Origin: Xanthomarina arctica
GTDB lineage: Bacteria; Bacteroidota; Bacteroidia; Flavobacteriales; Flavobacteriaceae
DNA length: 64,000 bases
Assembly: GCF_014638915.1 (NCBI RefSeq)
Contig: NZ_BMFQ01000003.1
Span: 778,138-842,137, forward strand
Reading direction: 5' to 3'
How positions within the stretch are numbered: the first letter of the stretch is position 1; the number at the start of each line of letters is the position of its first letter. A program made the translations under genes and the position numbers. Positions 47,401 through 55,955 of this stretch are shown here, piece by piece. Below the pieces are notes generated by a model that was not told where the DNA came from, did no database searches, and worked only from the letters and a program-made list of their open reading frames with translations.

Positions 47401-47733
47401 TTCCATACAAGAAAGTTAACAATATATAAATTTTATTTAGTAAAATCTCAGGTTAAAAATAATCTGAGATTTTTTTTTCATCTGAACAACAAATCTAATT
47501 ATCGTATTTAATCATTTTCAATCCGTTACTAATCATGAAACAACTGTCTATTTCGCGTTCTTATTAAAAGGAATTTCTGCTTGTAACTATAAAGTCCTTC
47601 TTTATAAAACCCTTATTTTTAAACATACTTTTTTCATATAAAACGCCTTCAAACTTCAAATAACAAAACCGTTTATAATTCTATAAAAAAATCTAATTTC
47701 TGTATCTTGCAGACCTATTTAAAGTTAAAAACT
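47401..47733. other. 333-bp gap with terminator and promoter
   Basis: Holds the terminator at 47444-47478 and, near its end, TATCTTGC (47703-47710), a near match to the -7 box for the PLP enzyme gene. No gene seen between. Confidence 0.45.
47444..47478 (+). terminator. Intrinsic terminator after the DUF892 unit
   Basis: Stem AATCTCAG (47444-47451) with CTGAGATT (47464-47471) followed by a run of T. Confidence 0.85.
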
Positions 47734-49578
47734 ATGGAAGCAAGTAACATGCTAAATTATATTAAAGAAGTCTTAGAAAATATGCCCACTGGCTGGTTAA
47801 GTACAACAACCCACCGACTAGATATTTACGACGAAAAATTGGCTAAAACCCAATTCTTAGAGCAGTTTGAAACCTTATTTAAAAATAACAATTCAGAATC
47901 AACGGCACTAAATGAATTACCAACTGCCTACGACTATATTAGATTAGGACACCCATTGTCTTGTGTCCTAGAATGGGGAATTGCCAACCTAAACCATTTA
48001 AAATCGGAAAATGTTATCAGTTTTTCATCCAAGACAGTTCCGGTTTTAGCCATCTTAAGAAAAAACTTATTAGATAATAAAAACACTCAAATTGTATATA
48101 AAGACAAATTACCAACGTGTTTCGATGCTGAAGTTATAAAGTCTGTTTACGGATATACCTTTGAATTAAAGAAAGTTGAGAAAATAGAAGATATTGTCCC
48201 ATTTAATGGCAGTACCATTTTTATTTCAGAGGAAGACGGATTTGGAACTGTGGACCTCAACTCAAATATAGATTTTTTCATAAGCCTTTATGAGCATTTA
48301 GGAAGTGTTTTAGTTGTGAATGGCGAACAAAATGAAAACTATGTTTCAGATATTCAACATGTAAGAAGAAGAGAAACTATTGCCATGACACCAGCGGATT
48401 GCCTTACTGCTTTAAACGCTTTAGTGGCTCAAACTTCTATCGCATTTCATGAAAATAATCTTGAAGCCAACAAAAAATCGGTTTTAAACTCGATTAATAA
48501 AATTACAAATACCACAACAAAAGCATTAGTTGCTTCGAGTGGTTTATCTATTCAGTATGCCATTTTAATGGGTTTAATTCACGATGCCAGAGAAAATCAT
48601 CCAGGAAAAGCCATCAAGATAATTGTTCCTCCAAATTGTTATGGAGGTACAAATGATCAAGCAAGACGTGTTGCCGCCTGTCTAGATAATGTAGAAATAG
48701 TGGATTTATTAGTAGATGGCGATAACGACATGGTTCAAAGTATTGACACCGTTTTAACAGCCATTGCCAAAGAAGATGCCGTTCCTTATATTATTGCCGA
48801 AATTCCAACAAATCCTCGAGTTGAAGTTCCCGATCTTAATCAATTAAAGGCTGTTTTAAGCAAACCTCGAAAAACTGAAACTGGTATTTTTGCTATTGAT
48901 CCTGTTTTTATATTAGATCAAACGTTTTGTCCTAATGTTCATTTTTTAGGAGACGAAGACATTCTCTCGGCGGTTAGAACTATTTCATTTGCTAGTGGAT
49001 CTAAATTCCCTAGTGGTGGACAATGTACTGCTGGTTACTGCGTGGGAAATAAAAAAACAAATGCATTAATGGAAAAAATAGACATGCATTTAGCACTTTG
49101 CGATAATGAAGCTACAGACCTTCAATATGACATTTTAGCTAAACAATTACCGTCTATGAATCAAAGAATTATAGATGCATATAAAAACACTCGTGAATTT
49201 GTAAACTTCATTCATGATACGTTACCAGGAGCGAAAATAAATTTTGTTTCAGAAGAATTGGCATCACAAGGATTTACACCTTCTGTTTTTTCATTAGATC
49301 TTCCTACAGAAGGAAATACAGCTGAAGAAAAAGAAGCACATAAACGCGCATTGAATTTGAAATTGATTCATTTAATGATAACTAGAATCCCTAATGAAAG
49401 TAAGTTCTGTGTCAGTTACGGTCAATTAAAAGGCTGTTATTGGACCATTCCTGCAACATCTACTCAAGGCACAACTAAAGAAGGCGACAAGGACTACATT
49501 GTTCGTGCATCTCTTTCTCCAGATTTAGATCTTGAGCTTCATAAAAAAGTCTTTTTAGATTTTGTTGAAATGATATAA
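47734..49578 (+). CDS. Cys/Met-metabolism PLP-dependent enzyme with N-terminal extension
   Basis: A 614-residue protein from the ATG at 47734. A TTG nine codons earlier is within the promoter-like TATCTTGC and is unlikely. Residues about 225-614 form a cystathionine gamma-synthase-like fold-type I domain with the PLP lysine K424 in SFASGSKFPSGGQ. About 220 extra residues precede it (PTAYDYIRLGHPLSCVLEWGIANL; VISFSSKTVPVLAILRK), and they look like part of a second, modified PLP-fold N-domain. The reaction is not known. At 614 residues it is much longer than MetB/MetC (about 390). A 10-bp-stem terminator follows. Confidence 0.82.
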   Translation: MEASNMLNYIKEVLENMPTGWLSTTTHRLDIYDEKLAKTQFLEQFETLFKNNNSESTALNELPTAYDYIRLGHPLSCVLEWGIANLNHLKSENVISFSSKTVPVLAILRKNLLDNKNTQIVYKDKLPTCFDAEVIKSVYGYTFELKKVEKIEDIVPFNGSTIFISEEDGFGTVDLNSNIDFFISLYEHLGSVLVVNGEQNENYVSDIQHVRRRETIAMTPADCLTALNALVAQTSIAFHENNLEANKKSVLNSINKITNTTTKALVASSGLSIQYAILMGLIHDARENHPGKAIKIIVPPNCYGGTNDQARRVAACLDNVEIVDLLVDGDNDMVQSIDTVLTAIAKEDAVPYIIAEIPTNPRVEVPDLNQLKAVLSKPRKTETGIFAIDPVFILDQTFCPNVHFLGDEDILSAVRTISFASGSKFPSGGQCTAGYCVGNKKTNALMEKIDMHLALCDNEATDLQYDILAKQLPSMNQRIIDAYKNTREFVNFIHDTLPGAKINFVSEELASQGFTPSVFSLDLPTEGNTAEEKEAHKRALNLKLIHLMITRIPNESKFCVSYGQLKGCYWTIPATSTQGTTKEGDKDYIVRASLSPDLDLELHKKVFLDFVEMI

Positions 49579-49583
49579 TATTA

Positions 49584-49617
49584 TTGGGAGGCTTGAAATT
49601 AGCCTCCCAATTTATTT
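49584..49617 (+). terminator. Intrinsic terminator after the PLP enzyme
   Basis: A 10-bp perfect stem TTGGGAGGCT / AGCCTCCCAA (49584-49593 with 49601-49610), 7-nt loop, then a T-rich tail. Confidence 0.9.
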
Positions 49618-49802
49618 TTATTATTAGATTATTTTATTTAGAACGATCAACAATAGCATAAACAAAAAATGTCATCAGAAATTAGAGAGCTATAAAACTA
49701 TCATTCTTCCGACCATACCTACTTTCCTCATTTTTAAGACTCAAAGTAAAACTAAGCTATTAAAAAAGAAGTTCTCAATTCACTTTTAAAGATAAATGAT
49801 TG

Positions 49803-49810
49803 TATCTTTG
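49803..49810 (+). promoter_or_regulatory. -7 box of the Fic gene
   Basis: TATCTTTG matches TAnnTTTG. It lies inside the longer open frame, so transcription starts after the first ATG at 49796, which fixes the start at 49835. A 13-bp direct repeat TGATAGCATCAAA follows it twice, possibly a regulator site. Confidence 0.65.
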
Positions 49811-49834
49811 ATAGCATCAAATGATAGCATCAAA

Positions 49835-50809
49835 ATGAATCCTCCTTACGAAATAACTCCAAAAATTTTAAATTTAATTACTTCTATTTCAGAAAAAATT
49901 GGGGAAATAAACGCAAATTACTTAAATAAACCTTCTCCAAAATTAAGAAAGCAGAATAGAATTAAAACGATTCACTCTTCTTTAAAAATTGAAGGTAATA
50001 CTTTAACAGAGGAACAAATAACGGCACTTCTTGAAAAGAAAAGAATTATTGGACCCAAAAAAGATATTCTAGAAGTTTTAAATGCAATCGAGATTTATGA
50101 GAATTTAGAAAAATACAAGCCCAACGACGAAAAATCTTTTTTTAAAGCACATCAAAGTTTAATGAGGAACCTTATGGAAGGTCCTGGGAAATACAGAAAA
50201 CAAAGTGTTGGCATTATAAAAGGCTCCATTATAGAACACTTAGCGCCACCATTTGAAAATGTCCCCTATTTAATGAAAGATCTTTTTAAATACTTGCAAA
50301 GCTCTGAAGAAATTGAATTAATAAAAAGCTGTGTTTTTCATTATGAAATGGAATTCATTCACCCTTTTTTAGATGGAAATGGTAGAATGGGAAGGTTATG
50401 GCAGACTATAATATTAATGGAAAAATATCCGATTTTTGAATTTCTGCCTTTCGAAACAATGATTAGTAACGACCAAGAACACTATTACAAGGCATTAGCT
50501 GCAAGTGACAAATCTGGAAAGTCAACAAAATTCATTGAATACATGCTAAATGTAATTGACGTTTCAATGAATGACCTAATGGATTTTAATAATAGAACTT
50601 TAACCGAGCAAAATAGACTTGAATATTTTGTTTCGATAAATAAGAAAGCGTTTTCAAGAAAAGATTATATGAACGTTTTTAAAGATATTTCTTCATCAAC
50701 GGCAAGTAGGGATTTGAAAAAAGGTTTGAAATTAAACTTATTTAAAAAATTGGGTGAAAACAATAAAACAACATACAAAATAAGTCCTAATAACAATGGC
50801 TTAAAATAG
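49835..50809 (+). CDS. Fic family AMP-transferase, N-terminally autoinhibited
   Basis: A 324-residue protein from the ATG at 49835; the frame opens 13 codons earlier but that part overlaps the promoter. The catalytic loop is HPFLDGNGRMGR with H176, an exact match to HxFx(D/E)GNGRxxR. The N-terminal helix has SLKIEGN, matching the (S/T)xxxE(G/N) inhibitory motif, so it is an internally autoinhibited (class II) Fic protein. The C-terminal part looks like a winged helix (KKAFSRKDYMNVFKDISSSTASRDLKKGL), typical of Fic proteins with DNA-binding tails. It probably adds AMP to a protein; no antitoxin gene is adjacent. Confidence 0.92.
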   Translation: MNPPYEITPKILNLITSISEKIGEINANYLNKPSPKLRKQNRIKTIHSSLKIEGNTLTEEQITALLEKKRIIGPKKDILEVLNAIEIYENLEKYKPNDEKSFFKAHQSLMRNLMEGPGKYRKQSVGIIKGSIIEHLAPPFENVPYLMKDLFKYLQSSEEIELIKSCVFHYEMEFIHPFLDGNGRMGRLWQTIILMEKYPIFEFLPFETMISNDQEHYYKALAASDKSGKSTKFIEYMLNVIDVSMNDLMDFNNRTLTEQNRLEYFVSINKKAFSRKDYMNVFKDISSSTASRDLKKGLKLNLFKKLGENNKTTYKISPNNNGLK

Positions 50810-50886
50810 TCCAGATAAACAGGACGTTCTAGAGAATTACTTTGTACAAGATTTCTGGCTAATTTAGAAATGCTTGGACTTTCACC

Positions 50887-52776
50887 TTAATCTAATACAG
50901 CTACTTTTTTCTCTTCACCTTTAAATAAGAAACTTTCGATTAAGCCTTCAGGATGACTCGTTTTTAAAACAGGAAAGTCAAACCAATGTTGCATGTCTTT
51001 ATTAAATCCGGCGTTATTTAAATAAGAATTTAATGCCAAGTTTAAACCCTTGGTATATTTAGGATGATCGGCTCCTTGAGGATCTTCATGATACAAATCG
51101 TTTTGAGCAAATCCTTCAAAAACAGGACCCGTTACTTTTATTCCAAAGGTTTCCGGATTCTGACCAATGGGACTATGAATGGTGGTCGTAAATTGATGCC
51201 AATAAGCAGACTGAATACAATTTCTTTCAAACAATTGTTTTACAACTTCTAAAGAATCAATAGTTTCTTGTTCAGTTTCGGTAGGAAATCCATACATTAA
51301 ATAAGCATGAACCATGATGTTATTTTCAGAGAAATTATGAGTTACTCTAGTAACTTGAGCTATATCCACGCCTTTTTTCATTTTAGACAACAATCTGTCT
51401 GAAGCAACCTCCAAACCCCCAGTTACTGCAATACAACCGGATTGTGCCATTAGTTGACATAATTCAAAAGTAAACGTTTTTTCGAATCGGATATTTGTCC
51501 ACCAAGTAATTTTTAGATTTCTCTCTATCAGTTTTTCGGATAAAGCTCGTAGCATTTTAGGTGGCGCAGCTTCATCTACAAAATGAAAACCTGTTATGCC
51601 TGTATCCTTAATTATTTTTTCAATTTTATTTACTAAATCGTCTGCCGTGGTGTTTTGGTAATTGCCAATATAATCCAAAGTCACATCGCAAAAAGAACAT
51701 TGTTTCCAGTAACAACCATGAGAGATTGTCAACTTATTCCATCTGGCATCTGTCCACATACGATGCATGGGATTTACAACATCCAAAAAAGACACATACT
51801 TATCAAAAGGTAGCCCAGAATAATCTGGAGCAGGTAAATTTCTATGATGATAAATGGTATTTGGGATTTTATTCTTGTAAACCACCTGATTATTTTCGAG
51901 GACAAAAGTTCTTTCTAATTCGTCTATTGAAATTTCACCTTCAAGAAATTGTACCATTTTTAATAAAGGCCCTTCCCCGTCGTCTAAGGAAATAAAATCG
52001 ACAAATTCAAAAATTCTTGGATCCTCGAGAGAACGTAATTCAGTGTTACAATAGCCACCACCAAAAGCCACATGAATATCAGGAAACAGCTGTTTTACAA
52101 ATTGAGAACATCTTAAAGCGGCAAACAAATTTCCTGGAAAAGGGATTGTAAAGCAAACTAAATTTGGTTCATGCATTTCAATCTGCTCTACTAAAATATC
52201 CAGCATTTTCACTTCGATAAGTGTTGGCTGATAGCTTAAAAAATCGTCTAACTGATCGAAACTACTTGCTGATGTAGCAATTTGCTCGGCATATTTAGTA
52301 AATGCAAAAAAATCGTCGACATTGGCTTGAATAAAGTCGCCAATTTCTTCAATAAAAAGAGTTCCATAATGTTTTGCTTTATCGATAACACCTATATCGC
52401 CAGCTTCCCATTTAATTCCATTATTCACATTTTTAAGTCTATGACCTAATGGCAAAAAATTGGGTTCTAAAATTTTAATTGCTGTTTTAACATCCTGTTT
52501 CTGAAGAAATCCAAGAACCACATCAACACTAGAAATGTACTGATCCTTCATTTTACGAACCTCAGGATAATGGAAATTCTCCAAATCTTCAGCTTCTTGA
52601 AAAATAGAACTTAGAAAATCGTCTGTAAAAATAGCTGTGAAGAGTTCAATACTTAAATCGCAATGCGAAACAGAGATCTCTTTTTCTTCCAAAAAACCTT
52701 TCAGATAAGCAGTGGCCGGATAAGCCGTATTTAACTGCGTAAAAGGCGGTGTAATAAAAAGGATTTTGGATTGCAT
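50887..52776 (-). CDS. B12-binding-domain radical SAM protein
   Basis: A 629-residue protein. An N-terminal cobalamin-binding-like Rossmann domain (about 1-260: ILFITPPFTQLNTAYPATAYLKGFLEE, then NLVCFTIPFPGNLFAALRCSQFVKQLFPDIHVAFGGGYCN) precedes a radical SAM core. The cluster cysteines are SHGCYWKQCSFCDVTLDY, a C-x4-C-x2-C spacing instead of the canonical C-x3-C-x2-C. The TIM-barrel follows (GFHFVDEAAPP; KITWWTNIRFEKTF; GCIAVTGGLEVASDRLL). The substrate is unknown; relatives methylate or rearrange carbon skeletons. The -7 box is so close to the ATG that the mRNA may be leaderless. Confidence 0.88.
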   Translation of the reverse strand: MQSKILFITPPFTQLNTAYPATAYLKGFLEEKEISVSHCDLSIELFTAIFTDDFLSSIFQEAEDLENFHYPEVRKMKDQYISSVDVVLGFLQKQDVKTAIKILEPNFLPLGHRLKNVNNGIKWEAGDIGVIDKAKHYGTLFIEEIGDFIQANVDDFFAFTKYAEQIATSASSFDQLDDFLSYQPTLIEVKMLDILVEQIEMHEPNLVCFTIPFPGNLFAALRCSQFVKQLFPDIHVAFGGGYCNTELRSLEDPRIFEFVDFISLDDGEGPLLKMVQFLEGEISIDELERTFVLENNQVVYKNKIPNTIYHHRNLPAPDYSGLPFDKYVSFLDVVNPMHRMWTDARWNKLTISHGCYWKQCSFCDVTLDYIGNYQNTTADDLVNKIEKIIKDTGITGFHFVDEAAPPKMLRALSEKLIERNLKITWWTNIRFEKTFTFELCQLMAQSGCIAVTGGLEVASDRLLSKMKKGVDIAQVTRVTHNFSENNIMVHAYLMYGFPTETEQETIDSLEVVKQLFERNCIQSAYWHQFTTTIHSPIGQNPETFGIKVTGPVFEGFAQNDLYHEDPQGADHPKYTKGLNLALNSYLNNAGFNKDMQHWFDFPVLKTSHPEGLIESFLFKGEEKKVAVLD

Positions 52777-52780
52777 GATG

Positions 52781-52788
52781 CAAAGATA
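52781..52788 (-). promoter_or_regulatory. -7 box immediately ahead of the radical SAM start codon
   Basis: TATCTTTG on the minus strand ends 5 bp before the ATG at 52776, so transcription should start at or next to the A of the start codon. Confidence 0.6.
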
Positions 52789-52994
52789 GAATTCTTCACA
52801 AAGAAATTGATTGAATTAGTACTCTTTTATATATAGTTAAACTAATTACAGCCTTTCTGAAACCTATGTTATTAAGTTAAGGCGCATAAATAATATCAAT
52901 AGCTTGAAATATGTTGTAAGCATTCGTAAAATTCAGATAATCATTATAATAGAAATTTGAGAAATTTTATTTAACTTTAATAAATTCAACCATT

Positions 52995-54203
52995 ATGAAA
53001 ATTACAGTTACTTTAAAACCACTTCTTCATAAGAACCATAGCCAAATAGCTATTGATTTTCCATTTAGCGACAGTACAAAAGATTACATTAAAAAATTTA
53101 ATGGTGTTACATGGAGCGCTACAAATAAGACGTATTATGTATCGCACAGCGATCAAACCTTACATTTCCTTTTTTCATATTTACAAAAAGGAGGATATTA
53201 TATAAACTATAGTGCTTTAAAACTTATAAAAAAAGCACCGGAATCACCTACAAGCAAAATAAAACCACCAGATAAATTAAGCTTATTTAAGGAGTTGACT
53301 TTGGACCAAAAAAAACTATTAAAAGAGTATGTTACTTATTTACGCGGAAAACGACTTAGCGAAAGTACGGTTTCCTCTTACGGCTATTTTATTCTTCGTT
53401 TTTTACACCATCATAAAAACTTAGATAAAACAAATTGGAATACTAGAAGCCTGGAGAGTTTTATGGAAGAAATAATTACAAAAGAATTTTATAGCATAAG
53501 TAGTCACCGGCAATGCATAAGTAGTTTTAAGCATTTTACAGCATTTTGCGAGTTAGATAATTTTGATGCAACAAATTTTGCACGTCCAAAAAAAAGCAAT
53601 TTTTTACCAACCATTTTATCTAAAGAAGCCATAATAGATTTATTACAAGTAACAAAAAACCTAAAACATCGGGCGATATTAGGGTTACTTTACTCGGGAG
53701 GACTTAGAATAGGAGAGCTTTTAAATTTGAAATTAAACAATTTGGATATAGACAGAAGTCAGATACATATACAACAAGGAAAAGGCCGGAAAGATCGTGT
53801 TGTGGTTATGAGTGAAGTTATTAAACCGCTTTTATTAAATTACATTCAAACTTATAGACCTGCAGTATATGTTATTGAAGGGCGCGATGGCGGTTTATAT
53901 TCGGCCAGTAGTATTAGAAATTTCTTAAAGCAGTCTTGCAAATTAGCGGGGATCCATAAGGTTGTGACACCGCACACTTTAAGACATAGTTATGCCACAC
54001 ACATGTTAGAAAACGGGATAGATTTACGTTATATACAGGAGTTATTAGGACATGTTAAACCAGAGACTACCATGATTTATACGCATGTGGCACAAAAAAA
54101 CATCATGCAAATACGCAATCCGTTGGATGTTATAGTTGAGGAGCTAAGGTTAAAAGACAAAGGCAACAATAAAGTGTTGATATCCCGCAATTATAACCCT
54201 TAA
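52995..54203 (+). CDS. Tyrosine recombinase (integrase) heading the cassette array
   Basis: A 402-residue recombinase. Residues 1-85 are an extra N-terminal domain (ITVTLKPLLHKNHSQIAIDFP; GVTWSATNKTYYVSHSD) of a kind I associate with Bacteroidota integrases. A SAM-like core-binding domain follows (about 104-200), then the catalytic domain with R238 (GGLRIGE), K263 (QGKGRKDR), H327-x-x-R330 (HTLRH), H353 (LGH) and the nucleophile Y362 (MIYTHV). The end, TTMIYTHV...IRNPLD, closely resembles integron IntI. However, the roughly 20-residue IntI-specific insertion before HTLRH is missing, so it is XerC/D-like rather than a classical IntI. It reads towards the array, with the likely attI just past its stop codon. 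Probable role: insertion and excision of the cassettes. Confidence 0.93.
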   Translation: MKITVTLKPLLHKNHSQIAIDFPFSDSTKDYIKKFNGVTWSATNKTYYVSHSDQTLHFLFSYLQKGGYYINYSALKLIKKAPESPTSKIKPPDKLSLFKELTLDQKKLLKEYVTYLRGKRLSESTVSSYGYFILRFLHHHKNLDKTNWNTRSLESFMEEIITKEFYSISSHRQCISSFKHFTAFCELDNFDATNFARPKKSNFLPTILSKEAIIDLLQVTKNLKHRAILGLLYSGGLRIGELLNLKLNNLDIDRSQIHIQQGKGRKDRVVVMSEVIKPLLLNYIQTYRPAVYVIEGRDGGLYSASSIRNFLKQSCKLAGIHKVVTPHTLRHSYATHMLENGIDLRYIQELLGHVKPETTMIYTHVAQKNIMQIRNPLDVIVEELRLKDKGNNKVLISRNYNP

Positions 54204-54240
54204 TTAGCTATATTTGAGTTTATATAACGAGTTATCTATA
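54204..54240 (+). other. Candidate attI at the 3' end of the integrase gene
   Basis: GTTATCTATA at 54231-54240 is the exact reverse complement of the first end box of element 1 (54545-54554), so it marks the left end of the first cassette. Just before it, ATAAC-GA-GTTAT forms an inverted pair, as expected of a double-stranded recombinase site. The six bases ahead of GTT (TAACGA) resemble the six-base spacer of the hairpin elements (AAAACC, ATAAAC). Confidence 0.65.
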
Positions 54241-54554
54241 AGTTACTCACCAACAAAAATTATTGGAAAATCTATAAGTCTGAACTTCCAATAAGGGAAT
54301 AATTACTCAGATGAATAATGTAATCTGAAAAACGTTACGGATTGGATTCTGTTTGATTTTATAAACTAAGATTGAAAAGCTTGCGTTTATCGTTACGACT
54401 GAATTACACGCAGAAAAACCAATCTGAGCTAATCTGACAGTAGAAATGTATCATTGCGCTTAAACCGTTGCTAAAATCAGAATTCCTAAATTATATTTAT
54501 ATAAAAATTTAAACATCTGAACTCTGGCTAACTATGAAAAGACCTATAGATAAC
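54231..54554 (+). mobile_element. Cassette 0, apparently without an ORF
   Basis: A 324-bp unit bounded by the complementary boxes GTTATCTATA and TATAGATAAC. No reading frame of useful length was found on either strand. ATCATTGCGCTTAAACCGTTG around 54452-54472 resembles the right arm of a hairpin element, possibly a decayed one. It could carry the array promoter or an RNA, but I see no firm sign. An 11-codon frame from 54534 (MKRPIDNNVYN) runs into element 1. Confidence 0.55.
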
Positions 54555-54681
54555 AACGTATATAATTAATGGCTAGTTATAGCTTGCTTACGAAAATCTT
54601 TGCAGATTTTCTATTCGGTTTTTATTTACTAAATTAGGTGCTGAAACACGCCACTAATCATATACAAACACGTTGGCAACA
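54545..54681 (+). repeat. attC-like hairpin element 1
   Basis: A 137-bp element. Left box TATAGATAAC, 3-nt spacer AAC, arm 54558-54573 (GTATATAATTAATGGC), a centre with the small hairpin GAAAATC...GATTTTC, right arm 54650-54665, 6-nt spacer AAACAC, right box GTTGGCAACA (54672-54681). Arms pair over 16 bases except A/C at positions 7 and 12. It belongs to the same sequence type as elements 2 and 4. Confidence 0.85.
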
Positions 54682-54695
54682 ATTAAAAGCAACCT

Positions 54696-55424
54696 ATGGC
54701 ATTAACAAATAAAAACGTAAGTTATACAGCTTTCCTGAGTTTAGACGCAGGAAATTCTACTGGCTCAGGTTTTCATTTGACTTTTGAAAAAAAGGAGTAT
54801 TTGATTACTGCAAAACACGTTCTTTTTGACGAAAAGGATAAGTTAAGGTGTGAATCATTATTAATAACTTTTCAAAACCATACAAGCGAACAAGAAGATG
54901 CCAAAACCATAGTTATAGACGAATTAGATAAAATTAAAATTTTCAAATCACTTAAGTCTGACATTATTGCTATTTCATTAAATGATTCCGAATTATTTCG
55001 GATTGAGGAAAATGGCAAAGATATTGTTAGTGTAAATGACGATGACATTGGGGAATTGAAAACAATTGAAATTGCTAACAATATTTTACTTGTAGGATTT
55101 CCAACATCACTAATTATGCAAAATGCTGTTTTCTTTGATATTAATAGACCTCTTTTAAGAAAAGGAATTGTCGCAGGAATTAACTCTAAAGAAAACACAT
55201 TCATCATTGATTGTCCAGTTTTTTATGGAAATAGTGGTGGTCCAATAATAGAATACAGAGAAAACAACGAAATGAAATTAATCGGAATAGTTTCAAAATA
55301 CATACCTTTCGTAACAGAATGGAAAAACAACAGAGAAAGTGCTTTTGTAAGACAAGAATTTTCTAATTCAGGGTATGCTATTTGCGTTCCTATCTGTGAA
55401 ATAACTCAACTGTTAAGTAAGTAA
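54696..55424 (+). CDS. Cassette 1 gene A: trypsin-like serine protease
   Basis: A 242-residue trypsin-fold protein. The catalytic triad is readable as H41 (ITAKHV), D89 (KSDIIAI) and S180 (YGNSGGP), and an early GSGF strand (24-27) is typical. It has no signal peptide, so unlike DegP relatives it is probably cytoplasmic. Its ATG is only 15 bp from the end of element 1, leaving no room for a promoter inside the cassette. The stop codon is 2 bp before the start of the repeat-protein gene in the same cassette, suggesting joint translation. The role is unknown; an immune or processing function with the neighbour is a guess. Confidence 0.85.
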   Translation: MALTNKNVSYTAFLSLDAGNSTGSGFHLTFEKKEYLITAKHVLFDEKDKLRCESLLITFQNHTSEQEDAKTIVIDELDKIKIFKSLKSDIIAISLNDSELFRIEENGKDIVSVNDDDIGELKTIEIANNILLVGFPTSLIMQNAVFFDINRPLLRKGIVAGINSKENTFIIDCPVFYGNSGGPIIEYRENNEMKLIGIVSKYIPFVTEWKNNRESAFVRQEFSNSGYAICVPICEITQLLSK

Positions 55425-55426
55425 TT

Positions 55427-55954
55427 ATGATTATTCCAAGAGATAAAAACCCACAATTAAATCGTCTTTTAAATCCAAATTTAAATAGACAAATAAATCC
55501 TATTTTAAATAGGAACATTAATCCTATTCTAAATAGGAACATCAACCCAATTCTAAATAGAAACATAAATCCCGTTTTAAACAGAAATATCAATCCTGTA
55601 TTGAACAGAAACATAAATCCCGTTTTAAATAGAAATATTAATCCTGTTTTAAATAGAAATATTAACCCAAAGTTGAATAGGAATATAAATCCAAATATTA
55701 ATTACAATTTTAATGGATATTTTAGATTTGATAGAAATCTTCAGGTCACTCATTTTATTGTTGTAGTTGATAGGAATATCTTCCAGATATTTGATTTCAA
55801 TCTAAATAATTCAGCTTTTGCAGTCGGACATATGCAAGGCGGATTTATCATTTTCGATTCATCGAATCAATATATTAGTCATTATGAAAGTGATTCTCAA
55901 AACGGATTTAATGAATTTGACCGAAATAATAATTGGATAGGAATAATAAAATAA
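55427..55954 (+). CDS. Cassette 1 gene B: NPxLNRNI octapeptide-repeat protein
   Basis: A 175-residue protein. Residues 8-87 are ten tandem octapeptides of the form NPxLNRNI (x = I, V, K, N or Q), followed by a degenerate eleventh. The C-terminal about 80 residues (GYFRFDRNLQVTHFIVVVDRNIFQIFDFNLNNSAFAVGHMQGGFIIFDSSNQYISHYE) look like a small beta-rich domain. No signal peptide. At DNA level the repeat is 24 bp (55448-55687). The function is unknown. It starts 2 bp after the protease gene and ends 1 bp before the end box of element 2. Confidence 0.75.
   Translation: MIIPRDKNPQLNRLLNPNLNRQINPILNRNINPILNRNINPILNRNINPVLNRNINPVLNRNINPVLNRNINPVLNRNINPKLNRNINPNINYNFNGYFRFDRNLQVTHFIVVVDRNIFQIFDFNLNNSAFAVGHMQGGFIIFDSSNQYISHYESDSQNGFNEFDRNNNWIGIIK
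55448..55687 (+). repeat. Ten tandem 24-bp coding repeats
   Basis: Ten units of 24 bp encoding NPxLNRNI. Near-identical neighbours point to recent expansion by slippage or unequal recombination, so copy number may vary between strains. Confidence 0.85.
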
Positions 55955-55955
55955 C

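Noticed and set aside
47707..47733. TTG start for the PLP enzyme
   Set aside because: It lies within a promoter-like TATCTTGC and adds nine residues with no family support; the ATG at 47734 is better.
49796..49834. Upstream ATG as start of the Fic gene
   Set aside because: A full -7 promoter box lies at 49803-49810, inside this stretch, so the mRNA should not include that ATG.
55448..55687. CRISPR array
   Set aside because: The 24-bp repeats are directly adjacent without spacers and keep an open reading frame of octapeptides.
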